Assembly: GCF_025502585.1 (NCBI RefSeq)
Contig: NZ_CP106679.1
Span: forward strand, 973,001-1,037,000
Direction of reading: 5' to 3'
Length of the DNA: 64,000 nt
From: Reichenbachiella agarivorans
Lineage (GTDB): Bacteria > Bacteroidota > Bacteroidia > Cytophagales > Cyclobacteriaceae
Shown here one piece after another: positions 1 through 5,908 of the stretch. Position numbers and translations under genes: made by a program. The stretch's first letter is position 1. Every line of letters starts with the position of its first letter. The notes under the pieces are model-generated. The model saw only the letters and a list, made by a program, of their open reading frames with translations, was not told the origin of the DNA and did not search any database.

Positions 1-1
1 A

Positions 2-586
2 CGCGCATATACGGACAACTTGGCTCTAGAGAATGTAGGCATCCAAACCGACAAAGCAGGTAGAATCGAAACCGACGCTCACCTGAGAACGAGCGTAGAC
101 AACATCTATGCGATCGGTGACGTGGTGAAAGGTGCCATGTTGGCTCACAAGGCTGAGGAAGAAGGCGTATTCGTCGCAGAGACGATGGCTGGTCAGAAGC
201 CACACATCAACTACAACTTGATCCCTGGTGTCGTGTACACATGGCCAGAGGTAGCAGGTGTAGGACAGACCGAGGAGCAACTCAAAGAAGCGGGTGTGGC
301 ATACAAGACTGGTTCGTTCCCGTACAAAGCACTGGGAAGAGCGAGAGCAAGTATGGATACCGATGGCTTGGTCAAGGTCTTGGCAGATAAAACTACCGAC
401 GAAATTTTAGGTCTGCACATCATCGGTGCGAGAGCTGCAGATATGATTGCTGCGGGCGTCACTGCGATGGAGTTCAGAGCATCTGCAGAGGACGTATCGC
501 GCATGTCGCATGCACACCCGACCTATATGGAGGCAGTCAAAGAAGCCTGCCTAGCAGCTACCGAAGACAGACCGATCCACATGTAA
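2..586 (+). CDS. lpdA: Dihydrolipoyl dehydrogenase, C-terminal part (5' end outside window)
   Basis: E3 subunit of 2-oxoacid dehydrogenase complexes; it reoxidises dihydrolipoamide using FAD and NAD+. The reading frame is open from base 2, so the N-terminal FAD domain with the redox cysteines lies outside the window. Visible are the end of the FAD-binding region (AIGDVV followed by LAHKAEEEG) and the dimerisation domain. The catalytic base segment HAHPTYMEAVKEA near the C terminus has the family's His and Glu dyad. A strong stem-loop with a T tract follows the stop. Family identity is clear from the conserved blocks; which dehydrogenase complex it serves cannot be told from here. Confidence 0.95.
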   Translation, partial: RAYTDNLALENVGIQTDKAGRIETDAHLRTSVDNIYAIGDVVKGAMLAHKAEEEGVFVAETMAGQKPHINYNLIPGVVYTWPEVAGVGQTEEQLKEAGVAYKTGSFPYKALGRARASMDTDGLVKVLADKTTDEILGLHIIGARAADMIAAGVTAMEFRASAEDVSRMSHAHPTYMEAVKEACLAATEDRPIHM

Positions 587-608
587 GAATTAGGTTTGAA
601 ACAAGTAG

Positions 609-646
609 AAGCCCTTGTCCAGCAATTGGTCAAGGGCTTTTTATTT
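609..646 (+). terminator. Intrinsic terminator after lpdA
   Basis: AAGCCCTTG (609-617) pairs with CAAGGGCTT (630-638), followed by a T-rich run. It lies between convergent lpdA and the DUF6952-like gene, so it may serve both strands. Confidence 0.8.
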
Positions 647-678
647 TCCATTCTAGATTTTTTGTCTAATGTCTAAAA

Positions 679-936
679 TTATTTCCCAATAGAACCCATC
701 ACACGGCTCATGAAGCCATTGAGGGCGTCTTTCTCTGGAGTACCTGATTTGATTTCTTTGTTGACCTCTAGGGCACCATACATGTTGGACAATAGCTCGG
801 CGATCACTTCTACTTCTTCGTCTTTGATTCCTTTGGCATCTGCCATGTGCTCTAGAAAATCGATGGTCTCGTGCACCCAATCCTCGTCATGTTCGTGGAT
901 GAAGGCCAGGGTATGCTTGATGATAGGTAATTTCAT
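679..936 (-). CDS. DUF6952-like small conserved protein
   Basis: An 85-residue soluble, acidic, probably all-helical protein. It starts MKLPIIKH, continues with an HEHDEDWVHETIDFLEH helix, and ends in a conserved NGFMSRVMGSIGK segment. The pattern matches a small Bacteroidota-only family that I recall as DUF6952, often found beside thioredoxin and peroxiredoxin genes. No function is established. Here the expected redox neighbours are absent; upstream lie only a 31-codon open frame and a transposase remnant, so the locus may have been rearranged. No signal peptide or membrane segment is visible. Confidence 0.7.
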   Translation of the reverse strand: MKLPIIKHTLAFIHEHDEDWVHETIDFLEHMADAKGIKDEEVEVIAELLSNMYGALEVNKEIKSGTPEKDALNGFMSRVMGSIGK

Positions 937-948
937 ATCTGTAGTTCT

Positions 949-1044
949 TTATTTTGATTCTAGTGATGTCGCAATATTAGGCATCTCTTGCAGTGTGTAG
1001 GAGATATTTTCATCAATAAAATTAATCATGCCATAGGTAATCAT
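949..1044 (-). other. Short open frame upstream of the DUF6952-like gene (possible gene remnant)
   Basis: A 31-codon frame beginning MITYGMINFIDEN and ending NIATSLESK ends 12 nt before the DUF6952-like start codon. The frame is open only about eight codons further upstream before a stop. Its composition looks coding-like, but I recognise no family. It could be a small peptide, or the C-terminal scrap of a former operon partner cut off when the IS3-type element inserted. Confidence 0.25.
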
Positions 1045-1124
1045 CGAGGACTTCAGCAGGTCAGCATATCATCATAGGGGGAAATCTACTGGATATAGAG
1101 AAGTGTTTACCTCTGCTGTACAAA

Positions 1125-1500
1125 TCATGTCACGCCTTGTGCCGAGAAAGCTAAACATAAGCCAATCTGCCTACTAGGTCCGACTATCTGGACTTGCAAC
1201 AAAAAAATGGACAAATAGTTAAGCGCATTTTGAATAATTATCTTTCCCAAATTCATTGGGTGTTTATAGCCTAGATAGGCATGTTTCCTTTTTCTATTGT
1301 ACCAAACTTCAATGAATTCAAATATTTGAGTTTTAGCTTGAAGGATACTGTAGTAATTGACATGGCTGACCATTTCAGACTTGAGTATTTCGAAAAAGCT
1401 TTCAGCAACAGCCCCCCTACTCAGCCATACACATTATTCACTTGGTATTTGATTTTCAAAGGAGCTCATGAAATCGCAGGTTCGGCAAAGCCAATGCCTC
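1125..1500 (-). pseudogene. IS3-family transposase OrfB remnant (integrase-core C terminus)
   Basis: The minus strand encodes AVAESFFEILKSEMV followed by FEFIEVWYNRKRKHAYLGY, the typical C-terminal DDE/integrase-core signature of IS3/IS150-group OrfB; the E of AESFF is the last catalytic acid. Upstream in the same frame is CVWLSRG, where the usual residues between SR(K/R)G and DNAVAESFF are missing, and before that an in-frame stop. The N-terminal two thirds are absent. After PMNLG the frame runs on into a T-rich stretch (about 1165-1215) that resembles an IS3 terminal region. It is a dead fragment; no target-site duplication could be recognised. Confidence 0.75.
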
Positions 1501-1560
1501 GCATTTGCCAAATCACTCAAGGCAAGTATACAAATGCTTAAAATATTCTACCCCGTCAAT

Positions 1561-1929
1561 TCAATCCTCCCCAACTAAATAATCCAAAGCTGCCGATTTA
1601 GTATCAAAGGGCTGCATGCCCTTTGCGCTACTGAGGGCATTGTATCCATTGAGTAGGATTCGTTTGATACCACTGATACCGATTGCGGCACTTTTGGTGG
1701 TTTTGGTTTGGTAGATTTTGTCTCTGCTTTCTTTAGCCAGTCTCATATACTCCGAACTGCCATGAGCATGTGTGTAGTCAAACAGGATCAGCAGGTGCTT
1801 GTCAGGCTGTGCCAAGAGATAATCCGTACTCTGCACAACCATATCCAGCATGTCCTGTTTGTTGCGACAACCTTCGTAATCTACGAATATAATTTTCTTT
1901 CCTTGGTGGGTGATTTGTGTGATAGGCAT
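1561..1929 (-). CDS. STAS/SpoIIAA-like hypothetical protein
   Basis: A 122-residue soluble protein. The layout is a short beta hairpin with GKKIIFVDYEGC, an amphipathic helix, the strand HLLILFDYTHA, a basic helix, the strand KSAAIGISGIKRILL and a C-terminal FDTKSAALDYLV helix. This strand/helix order and the closing 'F-x-T/D-x-x-x-A-x-x-x-L' resemble small STAS-like proteins of the SpoIIAA-like group. No catalytic residues are apparent and no function is known. It lies alone between the transposase remnant and the SDR gene. Homology is inferred from pattern only. Confidence 0.6.
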   Translation of the reverse strand: MPITQITHQGKKIIFVDYEGCRNKQDMLDMVVQSTDYLLAQPDKHLLILFDYTHAHGSSEYMRLAKESRDKIYQTKTTKSAAIGISGIKRILLNGYNALSSAKGMQPFDTKSAALDYLVGED

Positions 1930-2040
1930 AAGTCAGGTTTTTTTGATAAATAAGAATTTAACAAAAAAATAGACAAATGCATTTGAAGGAATAAAGAATA
2001 ATGTAGACCATGCTTGTTGCTCATGTACAGTCGACCGCAT

Positions 2041-2889
2041 TTAACCACCCACAACCTCACCCCCGTTGACATGGATAATCTGCCCAGTGATGTAGGTACT
2101 GTCCTCAGATGCGAGGAACACATATGCCGGAGCTACCTCTGAGGGCTGTCCTGCTCGACCTAGAGGTGTATCTGATCCAAACTCACTGACATCATCAAAG
2201 GTGGCAGGAATCAGTGGTGTCCAAATAGGGCCAGGCGCCACGCCATTGACTAGTATACCTGATGGTGCTAGATTCTTTGCTAGAGATCGTGTGAAGGATA
2301 CAATTGCTCCTTTGGTCGAGGCATAATCTATGAGGTGGTCGCTGCCTCTATATGCTGTGACGGAAGTAGTATTGATCACACGATCTCCCTTATGCATATG
2401 TGGCAAGGCAAGCTGAGTCATGTAAATAAACGAGAAGATATTGGTCTGGAAAGTTTCTACCATATGATCCTGACTCACGTCTTGTAAAGTATCCTCAGGA
2501 AACTGCACAGCTGCATTGTTGACTAGAATATTGATTTTCCCGAACTTGGCTATCACCTCTTGAATGCATTTTTTACAAAAAGATTTGTCTTTGACATCCC
2601 CCCGCAGCAATATGCACACACCTCCCAATGACTCCACCAGAGTACTTGTTTCCTCGGCATCTTCATCCTCATTGTAATAGACGATGGCAACACTGGCACC
2701 TTCTGCAGCATAATGCATGGCTATAGACCTACCTATTCCGCTATCCCCTCCAGTGATGATGGCCACTTTGCCTCTCAGTTTACCACTAGGTATGTATTCT
2801 GTCCGCATGGTTTCAGGTTGAGGTCTCATTCGTTTCTCTTCGCCTGGTTGCTTCTTTTGAGATTGATCTGGAAATTGAGCTGATGTCAT
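2041..2889 (-). CDS. SDR-family oxidoreductase (YhdF/YdaD general-stress type)
   Basis: A 282-residue NAD(P)-dependent short-chain dehydrogenase. After an extended hydrophilic N terminus of about 40 residues come the cofactor motif TGGDSGIGR, the NNAAVQ motif and the catalytic YASTK (Tyr-x-x-x-Lys) with an upstream serine in NTTSVTAYRGS. The C terminus carries the SDR consensus APGPIWTPL and ITGQIIHVNGG. The long N terminus with Gln/Pro-rich residues is typical of the stress-associated glucose/ribitol dehydrogenase-like subgroup. The substrate cannot be assigned. It is monocistronic, with about 110 bp to the downstream STAS-like gene. The upstream region contains an unexplained inverted repeat and the sRNA array on the other strand. 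Confidence 0.9.
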   Translation of the reverse strand: MTSAQFPDQSQKKQPGEEKRMRPQPETMRTEYIPSGKLRGKVAIITGGDSGIGRSIAMHYAAEGASVAIVYYNEDEDAEETSTLVESLGGVCILLRGDVKDKSFCKKCIQEVIAKFGKINILVNNAAVQFPEDTLQDVSQDHMVETFQTNIFSFIYMTQLALPHMHKGDRVINTTSVTAYRGSDHLIDYASTKGAIVSFTRSLAKNLAPSGILVNGVAPGPIWTPLIPATFDDVSEFGSDTPLGRAGQPSEVAPAYVFLASEDSTYITGQIIHVNGGEVVGG

Positions 2890-3000
2890 GATTAGATAGT
2901 TTTAGTGATCAATAGATTGCTTGAACCATGTTGCATGAACCTTGCCAACTGAATTCTGACAATTTCAGCAATATTTACTCAATACATCGTAGAAGATAGA

Positions 3001-3019
3001 CCCCTTGTTGGGGATTTTT
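3001..3019 (+). terminator. Weak terminator-like hairpin in the upstream region
   Basis: CCCC (3001-3004) pairs with GGGG (3010-3013), followed by ATTTTT. The stem is only 4 bp. No transcript is known to reach it, so it may be chance. Confidence 0.25.
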
Positions 3020-3072
3020 GTCACCATGCAATACGAGCTAATCTACTCTCTACAGAAGACTGTTCTATCTCA

Positions 3073-3114
3073 TTTATGATATACACGCCTTTCACTTATG
3101 CCATATATCATAAA
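3073..3114. repeat. 10-bp perfect inverted repeat with 22-nt spacer
   Basis: TTTATGATAT (3073-3082) and ATATCATAAA (3105-3114) are perfect reverse complements. The pair lies about 85 bp before the first LytTR-type repeat and 185 bp upstream of the SDR start on the other strand. It could be an operator or an RNA stem; no family is recognised. Confidence 0.4.
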
Positions 3115-3197
3115 GTACAATGTCTTGTGACAGACTATCAAAAACACATCCTATTTACCTTGAAAGCCACTTTCTATTGACCTACATTGAAATATAG

Positions 3198-3264
3198 TTC
3201 ACCAAGAAAATCATACAGTTCACCGATTCTTGTTTTAAGAAATTGATTTGGGATAGTATCATTG
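3198..3264 (+). promoter_or_regulatory. LytTR-type direct-repeat promoter, copy 1
   Basis: TTCACC occurs at 3198-3203 and 3219-3224, exactly 21 bp apart, the second in the context ACAGTTCACCGATT. The -7-like element TATCATTG (3257-3264; consensus TAnnTTTG with one mismatch) starts 38 bp after the second repeat. ACAGTTCAC resembles published LytTR half-sites such as the AgrA-type ACAGTTAAG. Repeat spacing and distance to -7 are identical in the three other copies. Confidence 0.75.
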
Positions 3265-3269
3265 CATTG

Positions 3270-3412
3270 TAGTCAAACGGTAAAAGAGAAGAGAAAAGTT
3301 GGAGTTGATTACAAGAGAAAAGGGAAACCTACTCAACCAAAATAGAATAGTAATTTAGTCTTTCATAATCATGCTTAAGCTGCTGATCCAGACGGGATGA
3401 GCAGCTTTTTTT
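3270..3412 (+). ncRNA. Putative small RNA, tandem copy 1
   Basis: A noncoding unit of about 143 nt between the predicted start (6 nt after the -7 element) and an intrinsic terminator. The 3' part from 3337 (CCAAAATAGAATAG) through the terminator is nearly identical to copies 2 and 3. The 5' half has diverged from them, but still holds a short hairpin with a GAAA tetraloop (GG 3322-3323, GAAA 3324-3327, CC 3328-3329) just before the common core. No convincing protein reading frame is present. The start is predicted from promoter position only. This is inferred to be a trans-acting sRNA family member. Confidence 0.65.
3377..3412 (+). terminator. Terminator of sRNA copy 1
   Basis: AAGCTGCT (3377-3384) pairs with AGCAGCTT (3400-3407), followed by a run of T. 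The stem is shared with copies 2 and 3; this copy has CCAGACG where they have CCGGACG in the loop. Confidence 0.85.
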
Positions 3413-3542
3413 GTACCCTCCTCGACGTACTAGATACGACAACACTCAAAACGTCTCTCCAAAAGATGAGTTTGACACCCAAGATTCAACATCGTCAATT
3501 CAAGAATTTATACCTAAACTCTTCAAACAATTATTCCTTCAC

Positions 3543-3609
3543 TTCACCTAAATAATTATGCAGTTCACCGATTTCAACTTTAGAAATATACACTGCATGC
3601 ATATCATTG
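3543..3609 (+). promoter_or_regulatory. LytTR-type direct-repeat promoter, copy 2
   Basis: TTCACC at 3543-3548 and 3564-3569 (21 bp apart) and TATCATTG at 3602-3609, 38 bp after the second repeat. An upstream block CTTCAAACAATTATTCCTTC before the first repeat is shared with copy 3 and, with a few changes, with the promoter of the secreted-protein gene. Confidence 0.75.
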
Positions 3610-3614
3610 CATTG

Positions 3615-3757
3615 TAGTTAAACAGGTAGTGAAGTAAGAACAGGAAAAATTAACTACATGAGCTGAGGCAACTCGCTCCACCAAAATAGAATAGTAATTT
3701 AGTCTTTCATAATCATGCTTAAGCTGCTGATCCGGACGGGATGAGCAGCTTTTTTTT
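3615..3757 (+). ncRNA. Putative small RNA, tandem copy 2
   Basis: About 143 nt from the predicted start to the end of the T tract. It contains a hairpin at 3660-3678: GAGC, bulged T, GAG, loop GCAA, CTC, GCTC. The loop is a GNRA tetraloop. From 3681 it joins the common 3' core and terminator. It is most similar to copy 3. Against copy 3 the hairpin stem is unchanged and the loop changes from GCAA to GTAA, still GNRA, which argues for selection on RNA structure. No coding frame of credible length exists on this strand. Confidence 0.7.
3721..3757 (+). terminator. Terminator of sRNA copy 2
   Basis: AAGCTGCT (3721-3728) pairs with AGCAGCTT (3744-3751), followed by a long T run. Confidence 0.85.
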
Positions 3758-3894
3758 GCGCCCTTGCGTACTAGCTGCATTCGTAAAGCGCAAGGCTTTT
3801 CTGATAACAACCCGAAAATGATTTGTGTGTTGCAAATCTGGAATCACTGCACATGAAAATTACTCGAAAACTCTTCAAACAATTATTCCTTCAC

Positions 3895-3961
3895 TTCACC
3901 TGAATAATAATACAGTTCACCGATTTCAACTTTAGAAATATACGCTGCGTGCATATCATTG
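3895..3961 (+). promoter_or_regulatory. LytTR-type direct-repeat promoter, copy 3
   Basis: TTCACC at 3895-3900 and 3916-3921 (21 bp apart), with TATCATTG at 3954-3961, again 38 bp after the second repeat. The spacer and upstream block are close to copy 2. Confidence 0.75.
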
Positions 3962-3966
3962 CATTG

Positions 3967-4108
3967 TAGTTGATCAGGTAGCGAAGTAGAAACAAGAGAA
4001 ATTAACTACATGAGCTGAGGTAACTCGCTCCGCCAAAATAGAATAGTAATTTAGTCTTTCATAATCATGCTTAAGCTGCTGATCCGGACGGGATGAGCAG
4101 CTTTTTTT
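3967..4108 (+). ncRNA. Putative small RNA, tandem copy 3
   Basis: About 142 nt. It has the same layout as copy 2: GNRA hairpin at 4012-4030 with loop GTAA, common core from 4033, and terminator stem AAGCTGCT (4073-4080) with AGCAGCTT (4096-4103). The three -7 elements are spaced 345 and 352 bp apart, so the array arose by tandem duplication of a promoter-RNA-terminator unit. The intervening spacers (3413-3530 and 3758-3880) have diverged. Confidence 0.7.
4073..4108 (+). terminator. Terminator of sRNA copy 3
   Basis: AAGCTGCT (4073-4080) pairs with AGCAGCTT (4096-4103), followed by T residues to 4108. Confidence 0.85.
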
Positions 4109-4257
4109 ATGCCCTTACCAAAATAAGTCCCCCCACGGAATCCGTCCAATTGTTGGGCCAAGTGATAACCCTAATAGATGACAGGTTTTGAACTGTCACC
4201 TCCAAATACAGTCAAATCCAAGAATAGTTCTATTTGTTCAAATAATTTATCCTTCAT

Positions 4258-4324
4258 TTCACCCAAAAAAAATTAAAGCTCACCGATTTTGGGTTTCAGA
4301 CTCACTATAGTCCCCGTAATCTTG
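4258..4324 (+). promoter_or_regulatory. LytTR-type direct-repeat promoter of the secreted-protein gene
   Basis: TTCACC at 4258-4263 and CTCACC at 4279-4284 (21 bp apart, followed by GATT as in the other copies). A -7 element TAATCTTG lies at 4317-4324, 38 bp after the second repeat. It precedes the ATG at 4360 by 36 nt. The -7 sequence and spacer differ from the sRNA copies, yet spacing is identical, so the repeats are probably a true binding site and not just a copied unit. Confidence 0.75.
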
Positions 4325-4359
4325 TATCGTAATCAATTTCAAAATTAAATATTGAACCC

Positions 4360-4710
4360 ATGAAAACTACATTTAAAACAATTGCAATTGCAGTGATGGT
4401 AGCCATGTCTACTCTTTCATTTGCAGGTAAGAATGGAGAAAAAGCTGAAAAAGCAGTAAGTGCTGAATTGGCTGTAAGAATTGTGGCTGTAGACGAAGCT
4501 AGTGTCGCAGTAATATTCGCTAAACTAGAAGGCGAAGAAGTAAAGGTTAAGATCTACGATGCATACGGTGCATTGGTACATACTGAAAAGGAAACAGAAG
4601 GCACGAGCTTCACTAAAAAGTTTGACATCTCTGCTTTGCCTGCAGGAGACTACACATACATGGTTGCTAACGACCTGTATTCTGTAAAGAAAGTAATTGC
4701 TAAAAATTAA
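4360..4710 (+). CDS. Small secreted protein with a T9SS-tail-like / DUF3244-like beta domain
   Basis: A 116-residue protein. A Sec signal peptide (MKTTFKTIAIAVMVAMSTLS, then FAG) takes up the first 22-23 residues. The rest is an Ala/Glu/Lys-rich linker and one beta-sandwich domain of about 80 residues. The domain includes VKVKIYDAYGALVHTE and ALPAGDYTYMV and ends VKKVIAKN, the pattern of DUF3244 proteins and of type IX secretion C-terminal domains ('G-x-L-V ... L-P-A-G-x-Y'). It is therefore nearly a stand-alone tail domain without a passenger. It shares its promoter design with the three sRNAs upstream and precedes a LytTR two-component pair. Function unknown; periplasmic or exported location is inferred. 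Confidence 0.8.
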   Translation: MKTTFKTIAIAVMVAMSTLSFAGKNGEKAEKAVSAELAVRIVAVDEASVAVIFAKLEGEEVKVKIYDAYGALVHTEKETEGTSFTKKFDISALPAGDYTYMVANDLYSVKKVIAKN

Positions 4711-4734
4711 TTCCCTTTTAGCCAAAAGAATAAG

Positions 4735-4766
4735 ACCCTGAGCAGTTAACTGCTCAGGGTTTTTTG
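4735..4766 (+). terminator. Intrinsic terminator after the secreted-protein gene
   Basis: ACCCTGAGCAGTT pairs with the following AACTGCTCAGGGT, with a T run immediately after. It separates the secreted-protein gene from the kinase gene, which thus needs its own promoter. Confidence 0.85.
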
Positions 4767-4815
4767 TGCATTACCTATTTTTATATTAGTAATTATGCAC
4801 GTACTTCGTGTATCA

Positions 4816-4823
4816 TACAATTG
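4816..4823 (+). promoter_or_regulatory. Possible -7 element of the kinase/regulator operon
   Basis: TACAATTG matches TAnnTTTG except for one base, the same mismatch as in the sRNA promoters, and is followed by CATTG exactly as there. The ATG at 4829 would lie near the transcription start, giving a leaderless or nearly leaderless mRNA. No TTCACC repeats are seen at the expected distance, so autoregulation through that motif is not evident. Confidence 0.35.
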
Positions 4824-4828
4824 CATTG

Positions 4829-5908
4829 ATGTCAGATTTTTTGAGAGTGTTTAGATGGTCTAGGGTTAATTGGTGGAGATGGTTGAGTGTCGTATTTATG
4901 GGTGCGGGTATTCGACTGTTCATCGATATTATTTACAGTGTATTTTATTCAGATTTACCCATCTTCCTAGAGTTGAATGAGTATCTATATGCCATCATAC
5001 TTGCACTTTTCGTGCTGGAGGGTATTCGATTCATCAACCGACTACTAGACAAGGTTCGTCCCTGGGAGCAAGGAGCCAAGAGCCGATTCATTATTCAACT
5101 ATCTTCCAATACCATCTACGCTTTCGCTATCATTGCGTTTTTTGGTGCGTACTTATACCAATTCATCAATGAGCATCATTCTAGACCTCTATTTGATGAT
5201 ATAGTAGTGATCTCCACTGCATCATCTTTGACTATTTTGGTAGTATCAATTGAGATGGGCATGTTTTTTCTCAACAAGTGGAAAGTATCTATGATAGAAA
5301 TCGAGCGATTCAAAAAAGAAGGATTGGAGTTTAGACATGAAATGTTGAAAACACAGGTGAACCCTCATTTTTTGTTCAATAGTCTCAACACCTTGTCTTC
5401 TTTGGTATATTCGGATCCCAATACAGCCTATAGTTTCATTCGCAAATTGTCCAACGTCTATAGGAATGTGTTGGAGCATCGCAACAAAGGTCTGGTAAGC
5501 ATCAAAGAAGAACTGGAATCCATAGAATCTTACGTAGAACTAATCCGTATGAGATTTGGTGAAAAACTGATCATCACGATAGACCCGATGAAAGAAGTAG
5601 AAGACTGGCAAGTGCCACCATTGATTTTTCAGTTGCTCATCGAAAACGCTATTAAACACAATGTCGTATCTACCAAGTATCCTTTGTCTATTTGGGTCTA
5701 CCACGAAGGAGATCAGATTGTCATCAAGAATAGTTTGAGATTAAAATCCTCCAAGGGATATTCATCCAAAATAGGATTGGACAACATCATCAGTCACTAT
5801 GACATTGTAACTGATAAAAATGTAGAAATAAAGCAGACAGAAGAACATTTTATTGTATTATTACCATTATTAAGCCCTGATTATGAAGGTATTGATTATA
5901 GAGGATGA
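4829..5908 (+). CDS. LytS/YehU-type sensor histidine kinase
   Basis: Membrane sensor kinase that should phosphorylate the overlapping LytTR regulator. I chose the ATG at 4829; a GTG seven codons upstream is possible. The N-terminal ~165 residues carry about four membrane segments, with no large extracytoplasmic domain. Then come a short helical linker, the PF06580-type dimerisation segment TQVNPHFLFNSLNTLSSLV (phospho-acceptor His in NPHFLFN), and an ATPase domain with N box LLIENAIKHN and a later GLDNI segment. It overlaps the regulator by 26 bp, so the two are co-translated. The stimulus is unknown; the membrane-buried sensor suggests a membrane or lipophilic signal (inference). Confidence 0.93.
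   Translation: MSDFLRVFRWSRVNWWRWLSVVFMGAGIRLFIDIIYSVFYSDLPIFLELNEYLYAIILALFVLEGIRFINRLLDKVRPWEQGAKSRFIIQLSSNTIYAFAIIAFFGAYLYQFINEHHSRPLFDDIVVISTASSLTILVVSIEMGMFFLNKWKVSMIEIERFKKEGLEFRHEMLKTQVNPHFLFNSLNTLSSLVYSDPNTAYSFIRKLSNVYRNVLEHRNKGLVSIKEELESIESYVELIRMRFGEKLIITIDPMKEVEDWQVPPLIFQLLIENAIKHNVVSTKYPLSIWVYHEGDQIVIKNSLRLKSSKGYSSKIGLDNIISHYDIVTDKNVEIKQTEEHFIVLLPLLSPDYEGIDYRG

Noticed and set aside
3604-3810. 68-codon minus-strand open frame across sRNA copy 2
   Set aside because: It runs antisense through the terminator and repeat promoter, is not preserved in copies 1 and 3 and has no coding-like composition.
3198-4108. CRISPR-like tandem repeats
   Set aside because: The period is about 350 bp, units contain promoter and terminator, and no short uniform repeats or spacers exist; no cas genes are near.
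4360-4710. Full T9SS cargo protein
   Set aside because: There is no passenger domain; only a signal peptide and a single tail-like domain are present.
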